A DNA stretch of 18,012 nucleotides from Candidatus Segatella caccae (GCA_900556395.1 USOQ01000056.1:1-18012), one strand, 5' to 3'; positions 8,301 through 14,950 are shown, numbered from the stretch's first letter. Notes: generated from the letters alone by a model not told the origin. Translations and numbers: made by a program.

Positions 8301-8486
8301 AGAGACTTCCTGACTTGACAAAGAAGGATTCAGACGTTTGACTGCATTCAGAAAAACGTCTATCAATATATTAGTCTTGGTATCATATGCATTGATATTG
8401 TCCAAGTAGGTATAGCCCAACTTACATAGATGGAGAGCTGCAGGCACTTGTACCCTGGTATTCTCATTAAAGTTAGAATTTCCCAT
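5319..8486 (-). CDS. hsdR: Type I restriction endonuclease/translocase subunit HsdR
   Basis: 1,055 residues, full length. ATP-driven DNA translocase and nuclease that cuts unmodified DNA. Seen: N-terminal PD-(D/E)xK nuclease with D124 (RPDITCF) and E138/K140 (FIEVKK); superfamily 2 helicase motifs Walker A TQGSGKT at 328-334, DEAH at 441-444, TGTP at 470-473; later LLTGFDAPRLKKLYLGRSL and QALTRVNRPY (motifs V/VI); a helical, charged C-terminal domain rich in E/K/R, which should dock on the methylase. It starts 10 bp after the xre stop. No frameshift or missing motif was found, so restriction should be active if HsdS is. Confidence 0.97.
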   Translation of the reverse strand: MGNSNFNENTRVQVPAALHLCKLGYTYLDNINAYDTKTNILIDVFLNAVKRLNPSLSSQEVSLLFSKIVNVANNDDLGREFYQMLSSNSVIRLIDFDNPENNDWHVTTEFTCENEDTEDNFRPDITCFVNGMPLAFIEVKKPNNHEGILAERERINTRMSKTCFRRFFNVTQLMIFSNNQEYDNESRVPIQGAFYCSSAKGKAFFNVFREENKTFVTNYPYQEITDDDEYKVLKHRNCVVIKNLSEYQTNKDVNTPTNRIITSMLSKERFLFLLRYGIAYVERKVELEDGTQGTTLQKHIMRYQQMFASYAIRRTLNNGIKSGIIWHTQGSGKTALAYYSVRSLTDFFARKNIVAKFYFIVDRIDLMEQATDEFAARGLIVHNAKSREELMKDIASRSITQNNEGKLEIMVVNIQKFKEDKAKVQVDDSYSTNLQRIFFIDEAHRGYNPKGSFLANLLEADKNAVKIALTGTPLLKEERESWRVFGDYIHTYYYDKSIADGYTCKLMREPVETIYKEKIEDILDKLAGSVKVKKSDIDRNKIIEDESYLNALLDYVISDFRRFRREQNDNSVGAMIVCKTNPQAREMFRLWQERFHNAEKIWQHKEEQVGMAAEPMSLPSGYRPLTASLILHDEGDKLERKEYIEGFKKLQEVDVLIVNKMLLTGFDAPRLKKLYLGRSLDGHDLLQALTRVNRPYHDFKYGYVVDFVNIKENFDATNDRYLRELNRTSDGAGSGQSNIANDVMVTKEEVEAKIRQVKSVLFNFTTNNMEEFRKQIDEVDNKDSLYELRNTLSEAKAIVNQVRSFGDEETKQKLASLPIGTIPTLITEVTHRIERINLLENTEHKADVSGIINVALSELEFEFKKGMPEEMRIIVNDIRERCERVQAEFEANFDTKEDKYVILADEFREYFRKKGFVPKDTADAKESIQYMDEVMKKIREINRRNRILKSKYKGDERFVRIHKRIEEQNEKREKPIISKQEYEIAENLANMKQDIDRMIFLDINKLDNVPAFQQDVLAIIGKELLKMHIRADIKDRKFINNLITTEYLQQRNYAY

Positions 8487-8496
8487 AAATATAGAT

Positions 8497-8694
8497 TTAG
8501 TCGAAGTTAATGATTTCGCTTACATTGACATTCAGCAACTCTGAAATTCGCTTCAGTGTTGCCAAATCAGGCTGTGTTGTATTGGTACACCATTTTGAAA
8601 CAGTAGTTTGATTAACACCCAACTGTTCCGCAAGCCATTTATTGGTCTTTTTATTCTTTACCAATACAAGTTTTAATTGATTTAATTCTTCCAT
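8497..8694 (-). CDS. Small XRE-type helix-turn-helix regulator heading the RM operon
   Basis: 65 residues from ATG 8694 (MEELNQLK). The frame extends to a TTG at 8721, but that lies on top of the promoter-like element at 8719-8726, so the ATG is preferred. Seen: one HTH_3/XRE domain, with WLAEQLGVNQTTVSKWCTNT as helix-turn-helix and LATLKRISELLNVNVSEIINF as the following helices; nothing else is present. It sits 10 bp upstream of hsdR. By analogy with controller proteins of other RM systems it may tune expression of its own operon, delaying HsdR until methylation is established. That role is inferred; the DNA-binding fold is clear. Confidence 0.9.
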   Translation of the reverse strand: MEELNQLKLVLVKNKKTNKWLAEQLGVNQTTVSKWCTNTTQPDLATLKRISELLNVNVSEIINFD

Positions 8695-8718
8695 ACAATC
8701 AATATATTGCTTATAATG

Positions 8719-8726
8719 CAAAATTA
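8719..8726 (-). promoter_or_regulatory. Candidate Bacteroidales -7 element for the xre-hsdR-hsdM-rhuM-hsdS operon
   Basis: Minus strand reads TAATTTTG, fitting TAnnTTTG, 24 bp upstream of the xre ATG at 8694. I see no good TTTG-type -33 element at 19-23 bp upstream, so this rests on one box only. Confidence 0.4.
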
Positions 8727-8949
8727 TAGATTTTTAGCGAGAAACTATATTGCTTAATTCAACCTTTAACAAGATATAACTTTTTACATATATAACCTCA
8801 ATCCTATTCACCTCAAATATGCACACGTCTCGAAGCAGCAGGATTTCGTTGATGTCCAGTAGCTTCATTCGTCTTGTGAATTGTTAGAGATCATATTTGA
8901 AGAAAATGCAGCAGTGTCATTTGTAGTTTTAGCGAACAGCAATAAAAAA

Positions 8950-8998
8950 TCCTTTATAAAGGAAAGATAAAATAGCTTTCTTTCCCCTATAAAGGAAA
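8950..8998. repeat. Pair of related palindromic sites, 33 bp apart
   Basis: tcctttataaagga (8950-8963) is a perfect 14-bp palindrome. 8981-8998 (tttcccctataaaggaaa) is an imperfect version. Both contain tataaaggaaa (8955-8965 and 8988-8998), exactly 33 bp apart, close to three helical turns. This looks like a paired operator, but no bound protein is known. Confidence 0.5.
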
Positions 8999-9060
8999 CC
9001 ATAGAAATAAACCCTCTTCACATATCATCCACTATGGAAGACGCTATTGATAAATGAATA

Positions 9061-9116
9061 TAAGACTATCATAGTCTTAAAATCCCATCACTCTTTGCAA
9101 GATTGATGGGATTTTT
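9061..9116. terminator. Double hairpin, probable bidirectional terminator
   Basis: First hairpin: taagacta-tca-tagtctta (9061-9079). Second: arms tcccatca (9083-9090) and tgatggga (9104-9111), with an inner tctt-tgc-aaga stem and flanking A4/T4 pairs, 9079-9115. On the plus strand the second hairpin is followed by TTTTTCTATTT. On the minus strand it ends in four T and then runs into the first hairpin. It lies just downstream of the zinc-ribbon gene stop at 9142, so it probably ends that operon. Confidence 0.75.
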
Positions 9117-9141
9117 CTATTTATTATATAAGCTTCGCCTA

Positions 9142-10167
9142 TTAACCTAAAAAATGTTCAGCATCAGCCTGACGTTTCATCTTAGAAATCTTGAGACGAC
9201 GGCTTACCAACTGTTTTATCACCCTGTCAACGATTATTTTTCCTATAGCCCAAACTACCAGATACCCCAAGGCAAAACGATAGTCGTAAGCAACCCATAC
9301 CAACGCAGCCAACATCCAAAGCCATTTCACTACGAACAGAAGTATACGTTTGTTTCTCACATAACTGCTCTCACGCTTATCAATGGGATTATTATAAGAC
9401 TGATGCTTGCCCTGTCCATCTGCTATAAAGCTGTAGCGATGATTGTTGTATGTGTAATAAGTGAAATAGAAGGGAACATAGAGGAGTTCACCTTGGTTGG
9501 TTAGTTCGATGTTGGTAGAAGTCTTTAACTTGCGCACCTTTTGATTGCCAATCTGAGCATGCACGCTGCGCATCGCCAACTCATCCGTATGTGCCTTGCC
9601 CCACTTCTTCCATACATCCTCTGCACTCATAGCAGACAAGGCAGTGAGAATATGACTATCAGTGGCATCAATGTTGTCTGCCACAAAAGGACTCAGAGCC
9701 TCTGTATCGTAAGGCAAGCAAGCTGTAAAGTCGCGAAGTTCCTTGGGAAGTTCACCCTTGCCATCGTTGGCTAAGAACAAGTAGGCCATCTTGCCTGTTG
9801 CATTGCCATGAAGCTGCTGCTGATTAGCGCCATTGCCGCTCCACGCCACCTGATAGGTGCCCTCATAAAGATACATGGGAAGATAGATACAGAAAACATC
9901 CTGAGCAGTGATGGCTTGAAACACATCGCATGGCACATAATCGGTATCGACCAAGGTTTGCGCCATCAAATGCTTGAAGCCCTCCACATCCATCGTGGGC
10001 AACACATAGCGCATGGGCATGGACGCATCGACCGCCTGGGACAAAGGGCGTTCCATCCTATTGTGACAAACGGGACACGTTATCGCCTGTTCGAATGCAA
10101 AGAAGTAGGTTAACTTGGCATTGCATGCAGGGCATTTCAACACTTGTAATTTTCTTGTCTCTGCCAT
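9142..10167 (-). CDS. Zinc-ribbon membrane protein of unknown function
   Basis: 341 residues. Seen: N-terminal four-cysteine zinc ribbon (CPAC at 12-15, CPVC at 31-34); a middle soluble region with two paired blocks, FCIYLPMYLYEGTYQVAWSG (92-111) and LLYVPFYFTYYTYNNHRYSF (228-247); two C-terminal transmembrane segments at about 275-294 and 297-315; a basic tail. The paired Y-W/Y-F blocks and the following DGQGKHQSYNNPIDKRE resemble proteins often labelled TFIIB-type or PriA-like zinc-ribbon proteins, but there is no helicase domain here, so such a label would be misleading. It starts 41 bp after the folK stop and is the last gene before the terminator. Function unknown. Confidence 0.85.
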   Translation of the reverse strand: MAETRKLQVLKCPACNAKLTYFFAFEQAITCPVCHNRMERPLSQAVDASMPMRYVLPTMDVEGFKHLMAQTLVDTDYVPCDVFQAITAQDVFCIYLPMYLYEGTYQVAWSGNGANQQQLHGNATGKMAYLFLANDGKGELPKELRDFTACLPYDTEALSPFVADNIDATDSHILTALSAMSAEDVWKKWGKAHTDELAMRSVHAQIGNQKVRKLKTSTNIELTNQGELLYVPFYFTYYTYNNHRYSFIADGQGKHQSYNNPIDKRESSYVRNKRILLFVVKWLWMLAALVWVAYDYRFALGYLVVWAIGKIIVDRVIKQLVSRRLKISKMKRQADAEHFLG

Positions 10168-10208
10168 ATCTTCCTATTTTTATATATTTTTCTACTATGT
10201 GAAATTCT

Positions 10209-10622
10209 CTATTCTTCATGCATGATTTCCCGCAGTGGAACCATGACGAAATCTCGTTCCTCCATCAAGGGATGAGGAATCTTGAGATCGGGCTCGTCGA
10301 TGTGGAGGTCGTCGTAGAGAAGAATATCAATATCGATGATGCGGTCGTGATACTCGCCATTCACCGACTTGAGGGTACGCCCCATCTCCTGCTCTACATG
10401 CTGGGTGGCCTCGAGCAACTGGCGAGGCGCTAAGGGCGTGAGCACACATATACAGGCATTGATAAAGTCGTTGGGCGAAGAATAGCCCCATGGCTTCGTC
10501 TCATAGAGCGAAGATTGGCTTTCTACGTCGCCTATCCTCTCGCCTATCCTCTCGATGGCCTCGCGGATATTACGCTTGCGGTTGCCCAAGTTGGAACCAA
10601 GGCTTAAGTATACTCGATGCAT
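10209..10622 (-). CDS. folK: FolK, 6-hydroxymethyl-7,8-dihydropterin pyrophosphokinase
   Basis: 137 residues from ATG 10622 (MHRVYLSLGSNLG). Transfers pyrophosphate from ATP to 6-hydroxymethyl-dihydropterin in folate synthesis; cytosolic. Seen: SLGSNLG at 7-13, YETKPWGY at 40-47, Mg-binding D97 and D99 in RIIDIDILLYDD, and HPLMEERDFVMVPL at 117-130; all family motifs are intact. In-frame starts at 10661 (ATG) and 10670 (GTG) were not chosen because they would add 13-16 residues before the fold's first strand and would run through the hairpin at 10642-10677. It follows queA by 94 bp. Confidence 0.95.
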   Translation of the reverse strand: MHRVYLSLGSNLGNRKRNIREAIERIGERIGDVESQSSLYETKPWGYSSPNDFINACICVLTPLAPRQLLEATQHVEQEMGRTLKSVNGEYHDRIIDIDILLYDDLHIDEPDLKIPHPLMEERDFVMVPLREIMHEE

Positions 10623-10641
10623 GATATGTGGTGTAAGATTT

Positions 10642-10677
10642 GCGCTTCGTGGCTCTATCATTAGAATCACGAAGCGC
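10642..10677. promoter_or_regulatory. Hairpin in the queA-folK gap
   Basis: Perfect 10-bp arms gcgcttcgtg (10642-10651) and cacgaagcgc (10668-10677) with a 16-nt loop. No T-tract follows on the minus strand (AAATCTTAC), so it is not a typical terminator. It may be a processing or stabilising stem, or an attenuator, 20 nt upstream of the folK ATG. Confidence 0.5.
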
Positions 10678-10716
10678 TTATTTCTTAATAATAAAACGTA
10701 CTAAGACGTAAGTAAA

Positions 10717-11889
10717 TTAGTCGTTGAGAATGAGCAGAGAGTCGCCAAAGCAACCAAACATATAGCCATTCTCTACTGCCTTGGTGTAAGCCTCATAAAC
10801 GAGATCGTAGCCACCAAAAGCGGCAGTACTCATCATCAGCGTAGACTCAGGATGATAGAAGTTGGCCACCATACTATCGGCAAGTCCAAACTCATAAGGA
10901 GGGAAGATAAACTTGTTGGTCCAACCATCAAACTCCTTCATCATGCCATCAGTGCCTACAGCAGTCTCTGTGGCCTTGATGACACTGGTGCCTATGGCAC
11001 AAACATGGTGACCTGAGCGCTTTGTGTTGTTTACCAACTCGCAAGCTTCCTTGCCAATGTGCATCTGCTCTGAGTCCATCTTATGCTTGGTAAGGTCTTC
11101 TACCTCTATCTCGTGGAAGTTGCCTAAACCGCAATGCAGAGTGATGAAGGCTGAGTTGATGCCTCTAATCTCCAATCGCTTCATAAGCTCGCGCGAGAAA
11201 TGCAAACCTGTGGCAGGGGCCGTTACTGCACCTTCTTTGTCGGCAAAGACACACTGGAAGTCTTCCATATCCTCCTCTGTGGCATGATGCACCTCACGCC
11301 TGTCGATGATATAACGTGGCAGTGGAGCCTCACCCAAAGCGAAGAGTGAACGCTTGAAGACATCGTGCTGTCCGTCCTCATCATAGAGGAATCGGAGAGT
11401 ACGGCCACGGCTGGTAGTATTGTCAATAACCTCAGCCACCATCTCATTAACCTCATCGAAGAAGAGTTTATTACCGATACGGATTTTTCGAGCAGGCTCT
11501 ACCAGTACATCCCAAAGACGCATCTCCTCGTTCAACTCACGAAGCAAGAACACCTCTATCTTGGCATCGGTCTTCTCCTTGGTGCCATAGAGACGAGCAG
11601 GAAACACTTTTGTGTCGTTGAAGATAAAGGTATCGCCCTCATCAAAATAGTTAACAATATCCTTAAACTCAATAAACTCGCCCTCTATAGGATTTCCGTT
11701 CTCGTCCTTGCGGTACATCTCGATAGTTTCAGACTTGCGGTGAAGTACCATCAGGCGTGCCTCATCGCGACGAGTCACCTCAAAAGTACGTTCCTCGCCT
11801 GTGGAAGTCTTAACAACGCGCTTGGTCTTGTGTGGATAAAGCGCCACCTGTGCCTCAGGCAACTTAAAGCTAAATTGTGACAGTTTCAT
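10717..11889 (-). CDS. queA: QueA, S-adenosylmethionine:tRNA ribosyltransferase-isomerase
   Basis: 390 residues. Builds epoxyqueuosine in tRNA by transferring the ribosyl group of SAM to preQ1 at the wobble base. Seen: FIFNDTKVFPARLYG at 88-102, GEAPLPRYI at 186-194, ATGLHFSRELM at 226-236, LHCGLGNFHEIEVEDLTKHKM at 251-271, TSVIKATETA; these are characteristic QueA motifs. It is longer than the E. coli enzyme (356 residues), with an N-terminal insertion at about 26-75, as in other Bacteroidales. A clear Shine-Dalgarno, AAAGGAG (plus positions 11901-11907), lies 11 nt from the ATG, uncommon in this group. It follows truB by 48 bp. Confidence 0.96.
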   Translation of the reverse strand: MKLSQFSFKLPEAQVALYPHKTKRVVKTSTGEERTFEVTRRDEARLMVLHRKSETIEMYRKDENGNPIEGEFIEFKDIVNYFDEGDTFIFNDTKVFPARLYGTKEKTDAKIEVFLLRELNEEMRLWDVLVEPARKIRIGNKLFFDEVNEMVAEVIDNTTSRGRTLRFLYDEDGQHDVFKRSLFALGEAPLPRYIIDRREVHHATEEDMEDFQCVFADKEGAVTAPATGLHFSRELMKRLEIRGINSAFITLHCGLGNFHEIEVEDLTKHKMDSEQMHIGKEACELVNNTKRSGHHVCAIGTSVIKATETAVGTDGMMKEFDGWTNKFIFPPYEFGLADSMVANFYHPESTLMMSTAAFGGYDLVYEAYTKAVENGYMFGCFGDSLLILND

Positions 11890-11937
11890 GTTATATTTGT
11901 CTCCTTTCTAAATATCTATATATATGATTTACTTGGA

Positions 11938-12681
11938 TTATTTCTCGTTTCGAGCATTAGAAGCTGTGCCCTCATCCTGTACGAGGTCTTCAAGTTCCTG
12001 CTGAAGAAGCCATTCCTTAAAGTGCTCAAAGCTCACACAGTTGTCGACAGTGAAATCGCCCACTCGTGTGCGTCGCAGTTGGGTAAGGAAAGCACCGCTA
12101 CCTAAAGCTCTTCCTAAGTCGCGAGCCAAAGAACGAATATAGGTTCCTTTTCCACATACCACTCGCAAGCTCACCTGCTTGGCCTCATCATCATAGTGGG
12201 TAAGTTCTATCTCATCGATACGCACCGTCTTGGGCTTAAGGGTCACGTCCTCGCCTGCTCTGCGCAGTGCATAGGCTCTATCACCATTCACCTTCACGGC
12301 ACTATATGTGGGGGGTACTTGTTGTATTTCGCCCACAAACTGGCGCAAGGTTTCTTCCACCAGTTGTCGGGTGATGTGACGAGTGGGATAAGTATGGTTT
12401 ACAGTATGCTCAAGGTCGTAGCTGGCTGTTGTAGCACCCAACTGAAGAGTTGCAGTATACTCCTTGGTATGGGTCTGCAACTGTTCTATCTCCTTAGTCT
12501 TCTTGCCTGTGCAGAGTACGAGAACACCTGTGGCCAAGGGGTCGAGCGTTCCTGCATGTCCTATCTTCACCTTGTGGTGCAACGTTTTAGAGAGCACATA
12601 GCGAATGTGGGCCAAGGCTCCGAAGCTTGACATACGGTAGGGTTTGTCGATGGCAATGATTTCTCCTGTCTGGAAATTCAT
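11938..12681 (-). CDS. truB: TruB, tRNA pseudouridine-55 synthase
   Basis: 247 residues from ATG 12681 (MNFQTGEIIAIDKP). The frame opens three codons earlier at a TTG (12690), but the ATG matches the usual TruB start. Converts U55 of tRNA to pseudouridine in the T loop. Seen: IDKP at 11-14, catalytic motif GHAGTLDPLATGVL with Asp 47, VPPTYSAVKVNGDRAYALRRAGE in the middle, and VVCGKGTYIRSLARDLG followed by LTQLRRTRVGDF. Length and motifs are complete; no C-terminal PUA domain, only a short acidic tail. Lies 33 bp after uppP in the core run of genes. Confidence 0.96.
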   Translation of the reverse strand: MNFQTGEIIAIDKPYRMSSFGALAHIRYVLSKTLHHKVKIGHAGTLDPLATGVLVLCTGKKTKEIEQLQTHTKEYTATLQLGATTASYDLEHTVNHTYPTRHITRQLVEETLRQFVGEIQQVPPTYSAVKVNGDRAYALRRAGEDVTLKPKTVRIDEIELTHYDDEAKQVSLRVVCGKGTYIRSLARDLGRALGSGAFLTQLRRTRVGDFTVDNCVSFEHFKEWLLQQELEDLVQDEGTASNARNEK

Positions 12682-12714
12682 GTCTGGCAAATAGAGTTTT
12701 GTCGTTTTTTAATG

Positions 12715-13509
12715 TTAGAATGAGAAAAGGATGGTAAGTAATCCTGCTATGGCGCAATAAACACCAAAATAGATGAGCTTGCCTTTCTTGACAATGTTAA
12801 TCATCCACTTGCAAGCAAGACAGCCTGACACAAAGGCTGCAATGAAACCTATAGTCATGGGCAATAACTCGATGCCTCCAAAGGTTTCTTCGCCCTTCAT
12901 TCCCTTCAGCAAGTCAAGCAGTGCTTCACCAAGAATAGGAGGAATCACCATAAGGAATGAGAACTGTGCCATCTTCTCTTTCTTGTTACCGAGCAAGAGG
13001 CCTGTGGCTATGGTTGTACCAGAACGTGATAAACCTGGCAATACAGCCAAAGCCTGTCCTAAACCGATGACAAAGGCGTGCCACAAGCTGATGTCCTCCC
13101 TTTGACGAGGCTTGGCATAATAAGAGAAGGCAAGAAGAAGCGCTGTAACAAGCAGCATACATCCTACAATCAATAGTCCTGAACCGAAGATTTCTTCTAC
13201 CTGATCCTTGAAAAAGACACCAACAATGCCCACAGGAATCATAGAAACGACGATATTAAGGGCATACTTCGTCTCTGCGTTCATCTGAAATTTAAAGAGT
13301 CCTTTCAATATCCAGTCGATCTCCTTCCAGAGTACTACCAAGGTACTCAAAACGGTAGCTACATGAACCATAATGGTAAAGCCCAAATTAGACTCTCCAT
13401 CGATTCCAAACAAATAGGCACCAATAGCCAAATGGCCACTGCTGCTGACTGGCAAATATTCTGTTAGGCCCTGAACAAGACCTAATATTAAGGCTTCAAA
13501 CCAATTCAT
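12715..13509 (-). CDS. uppP: UppP (BacA), undecaprenyl-diphosphate phosphatase
   Basis: 264 residues, an integral membrane protein with about eight hydrophobic segments. Dephosphorylates undecaprenyl pyrophosphate to recycle the carrier lipid for peptidoglycan and other surface polymers; the active site faces the periplasm. Seen: QGLTEYLPVSSSGHL at 13-27 (glutamate-rich motif plus SSSGH) and PGLSRSGTTI at 158-167, the two signature blocks. Full length, no defects. Sits between the DUF3098 gene (59-bp gap) and truB, an arrangement typical of Bacteroidetes; high copies of this gene give bacitracin tolerance in other bacteria. Confidence 0.97.
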   Translation of the reverse strand: MNWFEALILGLVQGLTEYLPVSSSGHLAIGAYLFGIDGESNLGFTIMVHVATVLSTLVVLWKEIDWILKGLFKFQMNAETKYALNIVVSMIPVGIVGVFFKDQVEEIFGSGLLIVGCMLLVTALLLAFSYYAKPRQREDISLWHAFVIGLGQALAVLPGLSRSGTTIATGLLLGNKKEKMAQFSFLMVIPPILGEALLDLLKGMKGEETFGGIELLPMTIGFIAAFVSGCLACKWMINIVKKGKLIYFGVYCAIAGLLTILFSF

Positions 13510-13568
13510 TGTTATGATAAATATTGAATAGTAAATACAGAATGTGGCTTACACCACAAAAGAAGAAA

Positions 13569-13799
13569 TTACAATTGGTCCTTTGGTTTACGAACCACAG
13601 CATAGATAATAGAGAGAAAACCTATCAGAGTTACTGTTGGACCTACAACGATACGACGGGCACTGAAAATATCGACGTCAAATGTATGTTCGTTGGAACC
13701 TGCTCCACTCATCAAGATAAAGCCAAGGATAATAACAGCCATACCAATACCCAACAAAATAAAGTTCATCTTGTCAAATGCTAAATTCTTCTTATCCAT
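13569..13799 (-). CDS. DUF3098 family small membrane protein
   Basis: 76 residues with two transmembrane segments (about 12-31 and 50-69) joined by a polar loop containing DVDIFSARRIVVGPTVTLIGF. Matches DUF3098, a Bacteroidetes family routinely encoded between ftsX and uppP. The basic C-terminus (RKPKDQL) should be cytoplasmic. Function unknown; its constant position next to ftsX suggests an envelope or division role, which is inference only. Confidence 0.9.
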   Translation of the reverse strand: MDKKNLAFDKMNFILLGIGMAVIILGFILMSGAGSNEHTFDVDIFSARRIVVGPTVTLIGFLSIIYAVVRKPKDQL

Positions 13800-13805
13800 T
13801 ATATA

Positions 13806-13833
13806 TAATGTTTAATGTGTAATGTTTAATGTT
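13806..13833 (+). repeat. Four tandem 7-bp repeats (TAATGTT) in the ftsX-DUF3098 gap
   Basis: TAATGTT, TAATGTG, TAATGTT, TAATGTT run without interruption, immediately 5' of the DUF3098 start. A related array lies at 15741-15768. Confidence 0.85.
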
Positions 13834-13843
13834 TACTTTGCAG

Positions 13844-13890
13844 GAGTCTGATTCCTAAGAGAATATTCTGAGTCAGATTCCCGAGTCTGG
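13844..13890 (+). repeat. Short direct repeats GAGTC(T/A)GATTCC in the ftsX-DUF3098 gap
   Basis: GAGTCTGATTCC (13844-13855) recurs as GAGTCAGATTCC (13870-13881) with one mismatch, and partly as GAGTCTGG (13883-13890). Between them is the 10-bp palindrome agaatattct (13860-13869). Direct rather than inverted, so not a simple terminator. Confidence 0.7.
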
Positions 13891-13897
13891 TTACTAA

Positions 13898-14776
13898 TTA
13901 AATCTTGTAGAGGTCGCCTGCCTTCATTTTGAGGAACTTGTTGACGGAGATACAAGCACAGATAGCTGTGATGATGATTCCGAAAAGGAAGACTGCACCA
14001 CCCGTGATAGCTAACTCTTGCCAACCTAACACCATAAGCAAGTCAGGCTCGTTGACATACCAAGCATAAAGGCAACCTGCCAAAAAGCCATCAGCCACAA
14101 AAGCCGAGAGAAGACCTATGAGAACAGCTCTATTGATAAAGGGGCGACGAATAAAGCCCCAAGAGGCTCCCACTAACTTCATGGTGTGAATCGAGAAGCG
14201 ACGAGCATAAATACCGAGCCTCACCGTATTGTTGATAAGCGAGAACGAGATAAACGTGAGCAATGCTGCTACACAGAGCAGACCGATGCTGATACTGGCA
14301 AGCATGCGGTTGACCTGCTCGATGAGTTCGTGCTGATAACTCACCTCTGTTACACGTGGATAGGCTTTCAACTCCTTGGCTACCCACTTAAGCGAATCGT
14401 TGTTGGCATAGTCGGCCTGGGTCGTTACCTCGATGGATGGTTGGAAAGGATTGCCACCAGCAAATTCGCTGGGATTAACGCCAAGTTCTTGGGTAGCTTC
14501 TTTGAGTGCCTTGCCTTTAGAAATATAGTTGAGTGACTTCACATAGGGCTTGGCCTTCAGTTGCTTGCACATCTGCACCACCTCCGAATTGGTCATATCC
14601 TGTTCGAGCATAACAGACACGACGAGGTTCTCCTTCACATAAGAGGAGAGATTTCTTCCCATAAGTACGGAGAATATGACCAAACCGAGCAAGACGAGCA
14701 CCATGGCAGTGCTTATACATAGGGTAACCACCTGCAATCCTCGGTGACTGCTGGGCTTATATTGTTTCTTTCTCAT
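13898..14776 (-). CDS. ftsX: FtsX, cell-division ABC-transporter-like permease
   Basis: 292 residues. With the ATPase FtsE it forms a membrane complex that activates peptidoglycan hydrolases at the septum. Seen: cytoplasmic N-terminus; TM1 at about 15-40; a periplasmic domain of about 115 residues (45-158) with LVVSVMLEQDMTNSEV and the LNYISKGKALKEATQELG block; TM2 at 160-181; TM3 at 216-240; TM4 at 256-280. LGIYARRFSIHTMKLVGASWGFIRRPF at 187-213 is the conserved FtsX coupling loop. ftsE is not adjacent, as usual in Bacteroidetes. First gene of the run down to folK, with a possible promoter about 35 bp upstream. Confidence 0.95.
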   Translation of the reverse strand: MRKKQYKPSSHRGLQVVTLCISTAMVLVLLGLVIFSVLMGRNLSSYVKENLVVSVMLEQDMTNSEVVQMCKQLKAKPYVKSLNYISKGKALKEATQELGVNPSEFAGGNPFQPSIEVTTQADYANNDSLKWVAKELKAYPRVTEVSYQHELIEQVNRMLASISIGLLCVAALLTFISFSLINNTVRLGIYARRFSIHTMKLVGASWGFIRRPFINRAVLIGLLSAFVADGFLAGCLYAWYVNEPDLLMVLGWQELAITGGAVFLFGIIITAICACISVNKFLKMKAGDLYKI

Positions 14777-14808
14777 TTACTGAAAGGGTATAATATTCCA
14801 AATTTGGT

Positions 14809-14817
14809 GCAAAGTAA
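14809..14817 (-). promoter_or_regulatory. Weak promoter-like box upstream of ftsX
   Basis: Minus strand reads TTACTTTGC, close to but not matching TAnnTTTG, about 33 bp upstream of the ftsX ATG and downstream of the hairpin at 14858-14902. No convincing -33 box was found. Confidence 0.3.
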
Positions 14818-14857
14818 CAAAAAAATGTGCGAATAAACGAGGGTTTAATAGATATTA

Positions 14858-14902
14858 ACACAAGAAGGAGAGCCTACCTACTGGTTAGCTCTCCTCTTGT
14901 GT
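14858..14902 (-). terminator. Strong hairpin downstream of lpxA
   Basis: Arms acacaaga-a-ggagagc (14858-14873) and gctctcctcttgtgt (14888-14902) pair over 15 bp with a single bulged A, around a 14-nt loop. It lies 48 bp beyond the lpxA stop and before ftsX. The T-tract on the minus strand is weak (TTAATA), so termination may be partial. Confidence 0.65.
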
Positions 14903-14950
14903 ATAAAGAAAAAAATCGTTTCTATGAAAGAATATCAAACTCTTACGAAG

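Larger units (their letters stand above)
8727..9141. other. Intergenic gap of about 415 bp between the RM locus and the core cluster
   Basis: No recognised gene. Contents: palindrome tcctttataaagga at 8950-8963; a related imperfect palindrome at 8981-8998; an unrecognised 45-codon minus-strand ORF at 9002-8865 (MVSFIGERKL..., ending NNSQDE); and a double hairpin at 9061-9116. No tRNA, IS end or obvious direct repeat marking an insertion was seen. Confidence 0.6.

Noticed and set aside
9049..9057. gataaatga as a third copy of the 16-bp inversion site
   Set aside because: Only 9 bases match in AT-rich sequence and there is no hsdS context.
8727..9141. tRNA gene or phage-type attachment site at the RM/core boundary
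   Set aside because: No cloverleaf or flanking direct repeat could be found by eye.
12682..12690. TTG start three codons upstream for truB
   Set aside because: The ATG at 12681 matches the normal start of the family.
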